The notes: a model not told the origin generated them from the sequence alone. Counted from the stretch's first letter, positions 34,187-44,160 are shown. The stretch is DNA of 58,692 nucleotides from JBMYQA01 sp049600855 (GCA_049600855.1 JBMYQA010000002.1:1-58692), one strand, 5' to 3'. Numbers and translations: made by a program.

Positions 34187-35722
34187 CTAAGCCCAACCCT
34201 CTCGGTCTAAACTGCGGTATTGAATAGCCTCAGCCACATACTCTGTTTTAATGGACTCTTGGCCATTCAAATCAGCTATGGTACGAGCCACTTTTAGAAT
34301 ACGGTCATAAGCCCGAGCAGATAAGCCGAGCTTAGTCATAGCCGCTTTTAACAAATTTCGGCCAACAATATCGAGTTGACAGATTTCTTTCACCATTTGC
34401 GGCGGCATCATGGCATTGCTATGAATTTCAGCTTGTTCCTTAAAGCGCTCTTGTTGAATCTCCCGAGCAGCAATTACCCGTTGCCTGATTTCTCCACTGC
34501 TCTCCGTCTTGCGGTTGGCAGTCATCTGATCAAAAGACACAGGAGTTACTTCTACATGAAGATCAATCCGATCTAGCAAAGGTCCACTAATTTTATTGAG
34601 ATAGCGCTGCACAGTTCCTGGTGCACAAACGCATTCCTTGTCAGGATGATTGTAATACCCACAAGGACAAGGGTTCATGCTAGCAATGAGCATGAAATTG
34701 GCAGGGTAATCTACTGAAATTCTAGCCCTTGAAATTGTGACTTGGCGCTCTTCTAATGGCTGTCGCATCACTTCCAATACCGTACGCTTAAACTCGGGCA
34801 GTTCATCTAAAAACAACACACCATTGTGAGCCAACGAAATTTCACCAGGCTGTGGATTGCCTCCACCGCCTACCAAAGCAACATCGCTGATGGTGTGATG
34901 AGGTGCTCGAAAAGGGCGTTGGGCAATTAATGAACTTTCAGTATCTAATTTCCCTGCTACCGAATGGATTTTAGTGGTTTCAAGAGCCTCATGTAAGTTG
35001 AGTGGTGGCAAGATGGAAGGCAACCTTCTGGCTAACATTGTTTTACCAGCCCCAGGAGGGCCAATCATAATTACATTGTGTCCTCCTGCCGCGGCAATTT
35101 CCAATGCGCGTTTGATGTTTTCTTGACCTTGTACATTTGAAAAATCAGCCTCATAATCATTCTGGGAATCGTAGAAGATGTCTCGCGTATCTTTAGTAGT
35201 GGGTTTGATGACTAACCGCCCTTCCAGAAAATCGATGGCTTCTTGCAGGTGGCTTACGCCGATAATATCTATGTTATTTACAATAGCAGCTTCTGAAGCA
35301 TTCTGTTTAGGAAGAATAAAACCTTTAAATTTATGTTTACGCGCTTCAATAGCTATAGGTAAGATGCCTTTAATCGGTCGCAACTCTCCATCTAAAGCTA
35401 ATTCACCTAGTATGACATATTGATTGAGTTGTGGGGCATGAATTTGATCTGAAGATTGTAAGACTCCCAAAGCGATGGGTAAGTCAAATGCACTCCCTTC
35501 TTTACGAACATCAGCGGGAGCTAAGTTGACTACGATTTTCCGCCTTGATACGGTATAACCGTTGTGTTTGAGTGCAGACTCTACACGTTGCTGGCTTTCT
35601 TTAACAGCATTATCAGGTAGGCCAACAATGTGAAAGTTTGTTCCACTGATAATATTAGTTTCTACAGTTACGATGGAAGCATTTACACCATAAACTGAGC
35701 TTCCAAATGTTTTTGCGATCAT
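34187..35722 (-). CDS. yifB: YifB family Mg chelatase-like AAA+ ATPase
   Basis: 511 residues from MIAKTFGSSVYGVNASIV; 16 upstream residues in the open frame are rejected because the family starts with this motif. The N-terminal ChlI/Lon-like domain (SVYGVNASIVTVETNI) is followed by an AAA+ domain with Walker A GPPGAGKTMLARRL, Walker B LFLDELPEF and the sensor ASMNPCPCGY, and by the Mg_chelatase C-terminal region (VGRNLLKAAMTKLGLSARAY). Called ComM in some bacteria, where it extends strand exchange during natural transformation. Converges on the OmpA-like gene with one base between the stops. Confidence 0.95.
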   Translation of the reverse strand: MIAKTFGSSVYGVNASIVTVETNIISGTNFHIVGLPDNAVKESQQRVESALKHNGYTVSRRKIVVNLAPADVRKEGSAFDLPIALGVLQSSDQIHAPQLNQYVILGELALDGELRPIKGILPIAIEARKHKFKGFILPKQNASEAAIVNNIDIIGVSHLQEAIDFLEGRLVIKPTTKDTRDIFYDSQNDYEADFSNVQGQENIKRALEIAAAGGHNVIMIGPPGAGKTMLARRLPSILPPLNLHEALETTKIHSVAGKLDTESSLIAQRPFRAPHHTISDVALVGGGGNPQPGEISLAHNGVLFLDELPEFKRTVLEVMRQPLEERQVTISRARISVDYPANFMLIASMNPCPCGYYNHPDKECVCAPGTVQRYLNKISGPLLDRIDLHVEVTPVSFDQMTANRKTESSGEIRQRVIAAREIQQERFKEQAEIHSNAMMPPQMVKEICQLDIVGRNLLKAAMTKLGLSARAYDRILKVARTIADLNGQESIKTEYVAEAIQYRSLDREGWA

Positions 35723-35770
35723 CTTGTTCCTATTTTGTTGATTATGAAGTTGATAAAGCTGATCATTCAA

Positions 35771-36138
35771 GTAAAATGATAAGTCTATAAAACTTCAATG
35801 TTCTGTGTGATTTTGTCACAAAAAAAAGATAATTAACTGAAAAATGAAATTATTTTGATCAAATATTTAAAATAAAATCAGTAATATGGTTTTAAATTAC
35901 ACATTTTGCTAAGTGTTATTTACATTAAATGAGTAAGCAGCTACACTAAGCTAGGTGTTATTAGCCGAAAAAATATCGGAAAGTAGGATGGGTAATTTTA
36001 CTTATAAAGTACAGTATTAAGTTAAGTTATTGATAGTTAGTGGATTGTATATCACACTTTGTAAAAGCAATTGAGAGACACAACTTGAAAATATGAATTT
36101 CTTTTAATTTGGCTATAGAACTTCAATAGTATGACATC
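35771..36138. other. AT-rich gap between yifB and the 224-residue gene
   Basis: About 370 bases without a plausible gene. A near -7 box (TTAATTTG, one mismatch) lies about 30 bases before the start at 36139. I see no repeat, hairpin or open frame worth naming. Confidence 0.4.
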
Positions 36139-36813
36139 ATGATGGATTTAGGATTTTTTGGCCCACTTGTTTTTGTAGCAATTATTTTCGTAACAACCTA
36201 TTTATATGGAAAATGGCAAAGCATAAAGTTGCAACAATTAGCTAAAGACAAGCAATGGGGCTATGAAGAGTTTATGGGGCCTCGAACGATAGAGTTTTAC
36301 CGCGATATTGACGATTTGCCTTTATTTAATCATGGAAGTACGCTTAGTGTGGACAATGTATTGACTATGGATTACATGGGGAAAAAGCTCAAATTTTTTT
36401 ATTTGGGTATTGGAGCAGGCAAATCAAGACAAACGATGGCAGTTGCGGCTTTTACAAATGAAGATTGGCAGGTACCTTACTTTAGAATTTTACCCAAAAG
36501 CTATGTGTTTATTCCTAGTCGTCAAATTCGTGGGATGGAGAAAAAATTTGTATTGGATAATGCCCCACACTTTTCGAAAAAATATACTACTTGGTGCATT
36601 CTACCTGATCGAACAGCGGCATTCTTTACACCTACTTTTATAGATCGGCTGGTGAGTCAAGGACGTTTGTATGTCGAAGGTCATGGAAACACCATTTTAA
36701 TTTATAAAAAACAAGCGTTATATGGGCCAGAAGGTACGCAGGATTTAATTGATCGAGCCAAGCGCATATTGGATGCGATTGCGAGTGCTTATGTGGAAGA
36801 TGAAGCATTATAG
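36139..36813 (+). CDS. Membrane-anchored protein, DUF3137-like C-terminal half
   Basis: 224 residues. A hydrophobic N-terminal segment (residues 5-25, FFGPLVFVAIIFVTTYLYGK) anchors the protein, with the rest probably cytoplasmic. The second half (FFYLGIGAGKSRQTMAVAAF, KKFVLDNAPHFSKKYTTWCI, LYVEGHGNTILIYKK) reminds of DUF3137-type proteins, but I am not certain. It overlaps the stop of the converging gldE-like gene by six bases. Function unknown. Confidence 0.55.
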   Translation: MMDLGFFGPLVFVAIIFVTTYLYGKWQSIKLQQLAKDKQWGYEEFMGPRTIEFYRDIDDLPLFNHGSTLSVDNVLTMDYMGKKLKFFYLGIGAGKSRQTMAVAAFTNEDWQVPYFRILPKSYVFIPSRQIRGMEKKFVLDNAPHFSKKYTTWCILPDRTAAFFTPTFIDRLVSQGRLYVEGHGNTILIYKKQALYGPEGTQDLIDRAKRILDAIASAYVEDEAL

Positions 36814-38121
36814 GGCAGCGCCTTCAATGGCTTCTTGATAGCGTAAAGTAATGTGAACCCGATCTATGCGTGCATCTTGCTTAGACTTGATCGTGATTTG
36901 AAACTCGTTGGTGTCGATGATTTCACCAACTTCAGGAATGTCTTCGTTTACGGAAAGAATATAACCTCCAAGGGTTTCATAATCGCCCTGCGGAATGTGC
37001 CAATTGTAGCGTTCATTGAGAAAATCGACCTCGTATCGGGCACTCAACACAAAGTTGTGATTATCGATCTGCCTTAAGAATAAATCATCCTCATCGTATT
37101 CATCTTCGATCTCTCCAAAAATCTCCTCAACAATGTCTTCAATAGTCACTAAGCCAGAAGTCCCGCCAAATTCATCTACAACCAAAGCGATACTTTTGTG
37201 TTCGGAAATGAAGCGAATCATGAGGTCGTTTGCCAGCATGGTTTCCGGAACAATCATGATATCTGTAATGGGGAGTTCTTTGGGTTTTTTAAATAAATCT
37301 AATTGATGGCAATAACCAATGATATTATCAATAGATTCTGAGTAAACCACAATTTTAGAGTGCCCACTTTGGATAAATAAATCACTCAACTCTTGCACAG
37401 TGCTGTCGTCAGGCAGGGCGATGATTTCTTTTCGAGGAATCATACATTCCCGAACTTTGGTGGTTTTAAACTCTAAGGCATTGCTGAATATTTCCTTATC
37501 AATGATATCTTCTTCCTCATCATCCTCATCGGGTAAAGTGGTTTGGATCAAGTGGCTGAGGTCAGTAAGCCCAAAGACAGGTCTTGATTCTTCGTATTGC
37601 AATCGAAACCCTTTGGTAATGAGTATTTTCGATAACTTTACAATGCTCCAAGATAAGGGGTAAAACACCCAATAAATGGCATGCATGGGAAAAGCGGCCA
37701 CAGCCAAAAAGCCAAACGGGTTAATCATAGAAAGACTCTTTGGCAAAAACTCAGCTGTGATAATGACGATTGCAGTGGCTATAATCGTTTGTGAAACTAG
37801 AGTAATAATGGTAATCGAACCTGGTGTGAGTGTAAGGTTGAAGTTTGCTAATTGATGAATGAAAAATTCTTCAATTGAAAGTTCCAATAAATCGGTCATG
37901 GCAATACCATAGAGTGTGAGTGCTGCCGTGTTTCCCAAAAGTGTTGTTGCGAGGAAATAAGAAGAATTGTTAGAAAACTTATTTAAGACATTTCCTAAAA
38001 AAGTACCTTTTCTTTTTTGTATGGCAATGTGCAGCTTGTTTGCAGAGACGAACGCAATCTCTGTAGCTGAAAAAAAAGCCGAAAAAATAAGACAAATCAC
38101 TATGAGAATTAAACTGCTCAT
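36808..38121 (-). CDS. GldE-like CNNM/CBS/CorC-type membrane protein
   Basis: 437 residues. DUF21/CNNM transmembrane domain (1-180), two CBS domains (about 195-320, including RECMIPRKEIIALP-like start and FGGTSGLVTIEDIVEEIFGE) and a C-terminal CorC/HlyC FAD-like domain (YETLGGYILSVNEDIPEVGE). Relatives move magnesium or other divalent ions; in Bacteroidota the orthologue named GldE supports gliding motility. The gene stands alone, without gldD beside it, so GldE identity is likely but not proven. Confidence 0.85.
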   Translation of the reverse strand: MSSLILIVICLIFSAFFSATEIAFVSANKLHIAIQKRKGTFLGNVLNKFSNNSSYFLATTLLGNTAALTLYGIAMTDLLELSIEEFFIHQLANFNLTLTPGSITIITLVSQTIIATAIVIITAEFLPKSLSMINPFGFLAVAAFPMHAIYWVFYPLSWSIVKLSKILITKGFRLQYEESRPVFGLTDLSHLIQTTLPDEDDEEEDIIDKEIFSNALEFKTTKVRECMIPRKEIIALPDDSTVQELSDLFIQSGHSKIVVYSESIDNIIGYCHQLDLFKKPKELPITDIMIVPETMLANDLMIRFISEHKSIALVVDEFGGTSGLVTIEDIVEEIFGEIEDEYDEDDLFLRQIDNHNFVLSARYEVDFLNERYNWHIPQGDYETLGGYILSVNEDIPEVGEIIDTNEFQITIKSKQDARIDRVHITLRYQEAIEGAAL

Positions 38122-38314
38122 CTAGTAATTGTGCCCATTACCAAAGTGCATAGAACCACGATCAAGAACCAAATAGTTTGTCATTCTATAATAATCATTG
38201 TTTTCAAAACAATTCAAAGAATGAGAATAAGGTATATTAAATTGCTTATGCTCATTCTAAGATAACACTTTCATGCTGAGATTGAAAGCGCTTTTAGGGT
38301 AGGAAATAAAAAAA

Positions 38315-38827
38315 CTAGGCTGCTGCTTTATCTTCTACTTTAGCTGGAGTAGCAATTAGGCCTTTTCGTTTTAGAATGCTTTCTAAAAACTTCACCTCGT
38401 GTTCTCCTTTAAAAATAGAGAAAGGAAGGTAAATGAATTGGGCCATTGACAGTTCTAAGATAAAGTAATCTTTCCCTTTTTTGGCATTTTGAATTTGCTC
38501 CCAATTTACAGGCATGCCTTGTTTTGCATTTAATTTGATCAATATTTTTTGACTGTTGATCTCATAGCTCAGTCTTTCGAAAAGCATTTTGTATTGATCG
38601 AGCTTGGTGATTGCAGAGAATTGGATTACCCAAAATAAAACATAAAGAATAGATAAGGTGAGTGCTATGCCAAAACACCACCATAATGCTCCTGGCGAAA
38701 AGATAGGAATCAGCATAATTGCCACAGGAACTAACCATGCCCACCAATATTTTTTCATTACATTTTTAAGTGCAATGTTTACATAAGTTTTGGACTCTAG
38801 CTGGTATTTTTTTGTTTTAATGTTCAT
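38315..38827 (-). CDS. YcxB-like membrane protein
   Basis: 170 residues from MNIKTKKYQLESKTY; the 14 preceding residues in the open frame are not family-like. Two adjacent transmembrane helices (about 24-64) are followed by a soluble domain of about 80 residues with NAKQGMPVNWEQIQNAKKGKDYFILEL and IYLPFSIF, the arrangement of the YcxB-like C-terminal domain. Function unknown. nadC lies 63 bases upstream on the same strand, so the two may be co-transcribed. Confidence 0.6.
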   Translation of the reverse strand: MNIKTKKYQLESKTYVNIALKNVMKKYWWAWLVPVAIMLIPIFSPGALWWCFGIALTLSILYVLFWVIQFSAITKLDQYKMLFERLSYEINSQKILIKLNAKQGMPVNWEQIQNAKKGKDYFILELSMAQFIYLPFSIFKGEHEVKFLESILKRKGLIATPAKVEDKAAA

Positions 38828-38890
38828 AAACGCTACAAATTTCAACCACTTAACACAGGGCCGTGACAATACGCACGACCTTTCTTTTAT

Positions 38891-39751
38891 TTATTTGATT
38901 GCCTTCAGGCTTATATCCATGCTTTTAATGGAATGTGTGAGGGCGCCTACTGAGATGTAATCCACCCCACATTCGGCTACATCGCGAATGGTTTCTAACG
39001 TAATCCCTCCTGACGCTTCAGTTTCACATTGACCATTAATGATGCCAACAGCTTCTTTCATCATCTCATAAGACATATTGTCCAACATGATGACATCCAC
39101 ATGCCCCACTGCTAAAGCTTCTCGAACCTCATCCAGGTTTCGGGTTTCCACCTCAATGCGGAGCGTTTTGTGATGATCTTGTAGATACTTTACCGTAGCA
39201 TTTACCGCATTGGTAATACTTCCCGCATAATCCACATGATTATCTTTGAGCATGATCATATCGAATAAACCGAAACGATGATTTTGTCCACCACCAATGG
39301 CAACAGCCCATTTTTCCATAATTCTGAAATTTGGGGTAGTTTTTCTGGTATCAAGTAAAGCCGTATTTGTACCAGCTAATTTTGACACAGCCTGCTGGGT
39401 GTAAGTCGCAATGCCGCTCATCCGTTGCATGCAATTTAGCACTAATCGTTCCGCTGTCAAGATCGCTTGCGCATTACCAATGACATACAAACCGATGTCG
39501 CCATAGGCAACTCGATCCCCATCTTTCACTAAAAACTCAACATCGAGTGTTGGATCTACATGATGGAAAATCTTTTGAGCCATAGCAACTCCAGCAATAA
39601 TTCCATCGCCTTTGATGATGAGGCGGGCTTTGCGTTGAGCGTCAGCAGGCACCGATGCTAGGGTAGAGTGATCTCCGTCCCGAACATCTTCCTGCAAGGC
39701 AGCTTCGATGAAGGCGCTGATGGCCTCGTCTGTTAGGTAATTCGTTTTCAC
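38891..39751 (-). CDS. nadC: Nicotinate-nucleotide pyrophosphorylase (carboxylating)
   Basis: 286 residues from a GTG at 39751; an ATG at 39793 would add 14 residues (MNVGYLQAYNYFCS) that do not look conserved, and a -7 box lies between the two. NadC joins quinolinate and PRPP to give nicotinate mononucleotide in de novo NAD synthesis. Recognised from EDVRDGDHSTLASV, LNCMQRMSGIATYT, LLDTRKTTPNFRIMEKWAVAIGG and HRFGLFDMIMLKDNHVDYAG, with catalytic Lys, Arg and Asp in place. nadA and nadB are not in the window. Confidence 0.93.
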   Translation of the reverse strand: MKTNYLTDEAISAFIEAALQEDVRDGDHSTLASVPADAQRKARLIIKGDGIIAGVAMAQKIFHHVDPTLDVEFLVKDGDRVAYGDIGLYVIGNAQAILTAERLVLNCMQRMSGIATYTQQAVSKLAGTNTALLDTRKTTPNFRIMEKWAVAIGGGQNHRFGLFDMIMLKDNHVDYAGSITNAVNATVKYLQDHHKTLRIEVETRNLDEVREALAVGHVDVIMLDNMSYEMMKEAVGIINGQCETEASGGITLETIRDVAECGVDYISVGALTHSIKSMDISLKAIK

Positions 39752-39755
39752 GCTG

Positions 39756-39763
39756 CAAAAGTA
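39756..39763 (-). promoter_or_regulatory. Candidate -7 box directly before the nadC GTG
   Basis: On the minus strand TACTTTTG is an exact -7 match and is separated from the GTG start at 39751 by only four bases (CAGC). A transcript from it would start at or next to the start codon. There is no TTG at the ideal -33 position. Confidence 0.4.
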
Positions 39764-39953
39764 GTTATAAGCTTGAAGGTAACCTACATTCATTCAGCAA
39801 ATTCCACTATTTTACATCAAAGTTGTACGGAAAAGAACAGAATTGAAGCAGTTCAAACGATACAGGAGCGTTTTTTAATAGAGAAAAATAAGTTTGTTTG
39901 ACTCCCATTGTTTTTTTTCGTTTATTGGAAATTAATTTGAAAACGAGCAGATA

Positions 39954-40253
39954 ATGAAATCAATACGTGCAACTTTTTTTATGATTTGTGTAGGCGTTCT
40001 GTTTTCCTGTTCAGGAGAGCAGTTTAATGGCATCTATACCTGTGCAGATTGCCTCTACACGCAATTGGAGTTTAAGGATGGTGGGAAGGTAGAGATTTTG
40101 GCAGGAGGCATTAAGGCTTTAGGAGATTTTGCGGTAGAAGAGAATAAAGTTACCGTGACGACTGAAACCAGTGAATACATCTTCTTAATCAAAGATGATC
40201 ATACTTTAGAAGGACAAGATGATGCTGAAGGAATCTACGTGAAAGGGCAATAA
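39954..40253 (+). CDS. Small lipoprotein of unknown function
   Basis: 99 residues. The signal with lipobox (VLFSCSG) marks a lipoprotein. The mature part is a short beta-rich domain (FNGIYTCADCLYTQLEFKDG, then VTVTTETSEYIFLIKDDHTL) with a C-x-x-C in TCADC. Similar lipoproteins that respond to cell envelope stress are common in Bacteroidota; I cannot name a family. Confidence 0.7.
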   Translation: MKSIRATFFMICVGVLFSCSGEQFNGIYTCADCLYTQLEFKDGGKVEILAGGIKALGDFAVEENKVTVTTETSEYIFLIKDDHTLEGQDDAEGIYVKGQ

Positions 40254-40397
40254 GAGGCTGTTTGAACTTTTTTCGGCTGTTTATTTTGCTGAGATGGAAA
40301 CATTTGCCCATTTATTTGTTGTTAGGTAATTAATGGCATTTAGAAGTTGTTTATTAGACAACTTCATTATCTTAGTAGGGCTTCACAGCGGATTTTT

Positions 40398-41210
40398 ATG
40401 ATTTTATTAGCAGAAACACTTCAACCCAACTTACTCAATACCTGTTTATTGATTTTAGCAGGTTTTGCTGCAGGAGTAGTCAATACATTAGCGGGTAGTG
40501 GCTCCGTATTTACCTTATCTACACTCATCTTTTTTGGTTTACCTGCCAATATTGCCAACGGGAGTAATCGAGTAGGTACCTCTCTCCAAGCGCTAGTGGC
40601 GGTTTTAGTGTTTCGCAAAAGCGATAAGTCCATATTCAAATGGAGCGCTCCTTTTGTAATACCAGCGATTTTAGGCTCCTTACTTGGGGCTCAAGCTGCC
40701 ATTGATTTGAGCGAAGAAGTGCTCAACTGGGTAATTGGAGGGATTATGATCTTCTTGCTCATGCTCATCTTATTTAATCCGAGAAGAGGCTTGAAAGAAG
40801 TGGTAGAAGCATCTACCAAGCAAAACCCTTGGCTGATTTGGCCCCTCTTTTTTGCCATCGGTTTTTATGGAGGGTTTATTCAGGCGGGTATTGGGATTTT
40901 ACTGTTAGTCTCACTGGTTTCTGTCGCAAAGTTTACCATGGTGAAAGCCAATGCAGTAAAGTTGGTGATTGTACTGGCCTATTCTATCCCTGTATTTTTT
41001 ATTTACGTATATAATGAACAAATTGATTGGGTAGCAGGTGGTTTACTTGCGGTAGGACAATTGACGGGTTCCTTCTTAGCAGCTCGATTTGCCGTGAGAA
41101 ACACGCAGGCCAATAGGTGGATTAGAAGGTTGCTCATCATCATGATTTGTATGACCATTCTCAAATTATTTGGAGTGCTGGATGTGGCTTATGGATGGTT
41201 GCAAGGGTGA
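40398..41210 (+). CDS. TauE/SafE family membrane transporter
   Basis: 270 residues from the ATG at 40398; 17 upstream residues in the open frame are dropped because the first helix starts just after MILLAETLQPN. Eight or so transmembrane helices form two repeats; the first contains GFAAGVVNTLAGSGSVFTL, the second GFYGGFIQAGIGILLLV, the diagnostic repeated Gly-rich motif of the family. Members export sulfite, sulfoacetate or related organosulfur anions. The substrate here is unknown. The next gene starts 19 bases later on the same strand. Confidence 0.88.
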   Translation: MILLAETLQPNLLNTCLLILAGFAAGVVNTLAGSGSVFTLSTLIFFGLPANIANGSNRVGTSLQALVAVLVFRKSDKSIFKWSAPFVIPAILGSLLGAQAAIDLSEEVLNWVIGGIMIFLLMLILFNPRRGLKEVVEASTKQNPWLIWPLFFAIGFYGGFIQAGIGILLLVSLVSVAKFTMVKANAVKLVIVLAYSIPVFFIYVYNEQIDWVAGGLLAVGQLTGSFLAARFAVRNTQANRWIRRLLIIMICMTILKLFGVLDVAYGWLQG

Positions 41211-41229
41211 TAACGCTAACATAGATAGG

Positions 41230-43221
41230 ATGAAGTATACGGTAATCATCATCGCATATTGTTTACTAATTGGATGTTCAACGGGAATTTGCCAACCTAA
41301 ATCAGGACAGGCTTTGGTTGATAGTCTCAATTTAGAATTGACGAAACCGACCACTACTCGACAAGATAGTGTGGGTATACTCAATTCATTGGCCTTTAAT
41401 TTACGCGGGAATAACAAAGCTTTAGCACTGGAAAAAGCAACACTTGCGCAACACATCGCACAAGAGATTGATGATCAGGCAGGCTTAGCCGATGCCTATA
41501 ATTCTTTTGGTGTCATCTATTGGGAATTTGATGGCGGGGATTCTGCTAGCTTTTATTATGAGCAGGCAATTGCGATTTATCAAAAGTTAGCTATGTATGA
41601 AAAACAAGCACGCTCAAAGGTGAACCTAGCGGTGCTTTACGGAAGTTTAGGTGAATATGATAAAGCCATTCAATTGTATGATGAAGCGCTTCAGCTCATT
41701 GAAATACATAAATTTGACTACCTGACTTATATTGTATTATTAAATAAAGGAATTATTTACCGCAGAAAAGGCGATTATCCAAATGCCTTAGAGCTTTTCC
41801 TCATCTTTTCAAATTATGCGAATCAAGAGGGGCACCAACGTTTCCGATATGTAGGGTATTATAATGTGGCTGATGTTTACCGCAGTATGGAAAACTATAC
41901 CGAAAGTGCTCAATTTTATCGAAAAGCGCTTAAAATGGCTCAAGAAAGAGAAAATGATAGTGAAAAAGCAAAAGCCTTACGCGTATTAGGGAGTGTATTT
42001 AAGGAAACTGATCAAATTGATAGTGCAAAGGTTTATTATGAACAAGCCCTCACCATCTATAAACGGCTTGGAAAAGCATCAAGTATTGGGGCCTGTCTAG
42101 CAAGCCTTGGAAGTATGGAATTTGTGAATAAGAATTATGAAAAAACATTAAAGTATCACCATGCATCGTTAAAATATTATCAAACCACCAATAAAAAGGT
42201 AAAAATATCAACGCAAAATATATTGGTAGGAAACGTTTATTTAGCCTTAAATCGCTTAGATAGTGCGAGTTTTTATATGAACAAGGGGTGGGAGTTAGCG
42301 AAAGAAACGGAAGATAATCTTGCGCTAGTCATGGTTAATGAGGGATTAAAAGATTTATATGCGGCTAAAAAGATGTATAAGGAGGCTTTTATGCATCAAA
42401 AAGCGTATTATGAACTGAATGATTCTATAATTAATGAAGAAAAAATTAGAGAAATTAGCCAACTGGAGGCCAAATACAACTATGAGAATGAGAAACAACA
42501 ATTGCTGATTCAGCAAGAAAAAGAAGTGGCTCAATTCGAAAAAAGACAGCAAATTATGCTAATTGCAGGGGGATCGCTAGCCATCTTAGCCATTATCCTT
42601 TTTCGTTCCTATCGAATTAAACAGAAAGATAATCGCTTGCTTGCAAAGCAATCTGAAGAACTGAAAGCGCAAGCCAAAGCACTAGAAGCACAAGCGGAAG
42701 CACTTGATACTACGAATAAACAGTTGGTGGTATTTAATCAAGAGCTCGTGAAGGCAAAGGAAAAAGAAAAAGAATTGATGGAAAGTGCCATTTTAGCCAA
42801 AGAACAGCAGTTGACTACTACCATGATGGCGAGCTTGGAAAAGAATGCCTTGTTAGATCAGATTAATCATAAAGTAAATAAACTATCAGAAAATGTATCT
42901 AAGGAAATCAAACCGCAGCTTAAGGAAATTAAAAAGATTATTACAACCAATAAACACCTCGATGGAGAGTGGGATAGCTTTTTGCACCAATTTGAAAATG
43001 TGCATCCCAATTTTTTTCAAAGCCTTCAAAAAAACTATCCAAACCTGACGGTGAACGAGCAGAAGTTGTGTGCATACCTTAAGATTGGGATGCATAATAA
43101 GGAAATAGCTACCATTTTAAATGTTTCTCCTAACACGGTATACACACAACTGTATCGTTTAAAGAAAAAACTAGAACTGCCCGCTGAGCTCACCATGCGT
43201 GATTGGGTATTTGGCTTGTAA
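41230..43221 (+). CDS. TPR-rich membrane regulator with C-terminal LuxR-type HTH
   Basis: 663 residues from MKYTVIIIAYCLL; the start at 41170 would overlap the TauE gene. A signal or lipoprotein-like N-terminus is followed by about eight tetratricopeptide repeats (roughly 80-430), one transmembrane helix (about 455-475: IMLIAGGSLAILAIILF), a long coiled coil rich in Glu/Gln/Lys, and a helix-turn-helix end (LTVNEQKLCAYLKIGMHNKE, ILNVSPNTVYTQLYRLKKKL). So a periplasmic TPR sensor is tied to a cytoplasmic DNA-binding tip. This architecture is common in Bacteroidota; its ligands are not known. Confidence 0.85.
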   Translation: MKYTVIIIAYCLLIGCSTGICQPKSGQALVDSLNLELTKPTTTRQDSVGILNSLAFNLRGNNKALALEKATLAQHIAQEIDDQAGLADAYNSFGVIYWEFDGGDSASFYYEQAIAIYQKLAMYEKQARSKVNLAVLYGSLGEYDKAIQLYDEALQLIEIHKFDYLTYIVLLNKGIIYRRKGDYPNALELFLIFSNYANQEGHQRFRYVGYYNVADVYRSMENYTESAQFYRKALKMAQERENDSEKAKALRVLGSVFKETDQIDSAKVYYEQALTIYKRLGKASSIGACLASLGSMEFVNKNYEKTLKYHHASLKYYQTTNKKVKISTQNILVGNVYLALNRLDSASFYMNKGWELAKETEDNLALVMVNEGLKDLYAAKKMYKEAFMHQKAYYELNDSIINEEKIREISQLEAKYNYENEKQQLLIQQEKEVAQFEKRQQIMLIAGGSLAILAIILFRSYRIKQKDNRLLAKQSEELKAQAKALEAQAEALDTTNKQLVVFNQELVKAKEKEKELMESAILAKEQQLTTTMMASLEKNALLDQINHKVNKLSENVSKEIKPQLKEIKKIITTNKHLDGEWDSFLHQFENVHPNFFQSLQKNYPNLTVNEQKLCAYLKIGMHNKEIATILNVSPNTVYTQLYRLKKKLELPAELTMRDWVFGL

Positions 43222-43284
43222 AAAGTTCAAGCAGAACCTAAGAAACTGTTTGTAGTTTTTGTAAACGATAGTAGTAATATATTG

Positions 43285-44004
43285 GTATGTATCATTCTTT
43301 CAGTTTATTTAATTTCAATTCGTCAGTATTTTTAATATCTATAAAACTCCTGAAAATGTATAAATAGGCTTTACTGTTGTAATTATTTTCATTCCGTTGA
43401 ATTAACAGCATGTAACCTTCAATAATTCGGTTCATTTTTAGATATGAAAATCGCTCTTCATTCAATTCCTCTAACAAATCATGATTTAAAAAAACATACG
43501 ATTCATTAAATTCTATTGGTAATTTAGCAATCAAGTGTTCACCTGTAAAATTCATCCCAAAATCTCCAGCTGGTGTTCTTGCAGCTTTGATTGCTCCATT
43601 ACTTGAAATGCTTACCTTAATATCCATGGTATTATCAAAGATGGTCATTTCTAAGGCTTTCGTTTTATTATCCAAAGTCGTGATACTTTTAATAGCGGAA
43701 CCACCCCACTTAGCATCTACTAATTTGACATGATATACCTGTTCAACATCTTTAAACTTCGCTTTTAAATGACTAAATACTGCCTGTCTTTGAGCAAAAA
43801 CGGCATTATACGCTGACTTTTTTTCACTCGATATTGAATAGTTAACATAATAATCTGAAAAGTTGAAAAAGGAATCAAGCATTAAATGATTCTTCGTATA
43901 AACTTTGCCATCTTGTGCTTGGAGCATATAAGATGAAATTAGAAGGGTAATGAGTATTAGTTTATTTATTACATTCTTCTCCATTTTGACCTACTTTAAG
44001 TTGA
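43285..44004. repeat. 720-bp direct repeat, copy 1
   Basis: Base for base colinear with 45163-45882, with no gap and only three differences that I can find by eye (near 43313, 43377 and 43868), two of them silent. It contains one complete secreted-protein gene. Homology continues past the upstream (right) end after a 15-base length difference, as a CACTGTATCGT segment at 44010-44020. Confidence 0.93.
43292..43984 (-). CDS. Secreted protein of unknown function, duplicate copy 1
   Basis: 230 residues, family not recognised. Signal peptide (LITLLISSYMLQAQ) then a mixed alpha/beta chain with NFSDYYVNYSISSEKKSAYN, VDAKWGGSAIKSI, GMNFTGEHLIAKLPIEFN and a C-terminal MNRIIEGYMLLIQRNENN. It is almost identical to the gene at 45170-45862 (one residue differs: Phe for Leu in DS[FL]FNFSDYY). 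The C-terminal motif MNRI-EGY-LL is shared with the neighbour at 44161. The array and the overlap with a preceding frame hint at an immunity-like or effector-partner role, but this is inference only. Confidence 0.75.
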   Translation of the reverse strand: MEKNVINKLILITLLISSYMLQAQDGKVYTKNHLMLDSFFNFSDYYVNYSISSEKKSAYNAVFAQRQAVFSHLKAKFKDVEQVYHVKLVDAKWGGSAIKSITTLDNKTKALEMTIFDNTMDIKVSISSNGAIKAARTPAGDFGMNFTGEHLIAKLPIEFNESYVFLNHDLLEELNEERFSYLKMNRIIEGYMLLIQRNENNYNSKAYLYIFRSFIDIKNTDELKLNKLKE

Positions 44005-44024
44005 TTATCCACTGTATCGTGTTC
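43962..44024 (-). pseudogene. 3' end remnant of an upstream gene, overlapping copy 1
   Basis: An open frame without start codon reads EHDTVDNQLKVGQNGEECNK and stops at 43962, overlapping the first 23 bases of the secreted-protein gene in another frame. It aligns with the frame at 45840-45965 apart from an in-frame loss of five codons and one substitution. It is bounded upstream by TAG. It looks like the last codons of a lost gene that was translationally coupled to the secreted protein. Confidence 0.45.
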
Positions 44025-44160
44025 CTATGGAGTTATTAACATGCCATTACTAATTCCAGTTTAAGCTTTCAACTGACTTCCATTCAAAAGTAATAGTAAG
44101 ATGCTATTTATCACAAAACTCTTTATCAGTTCCTGCATAAGTATACATTCGAGTAGTTTA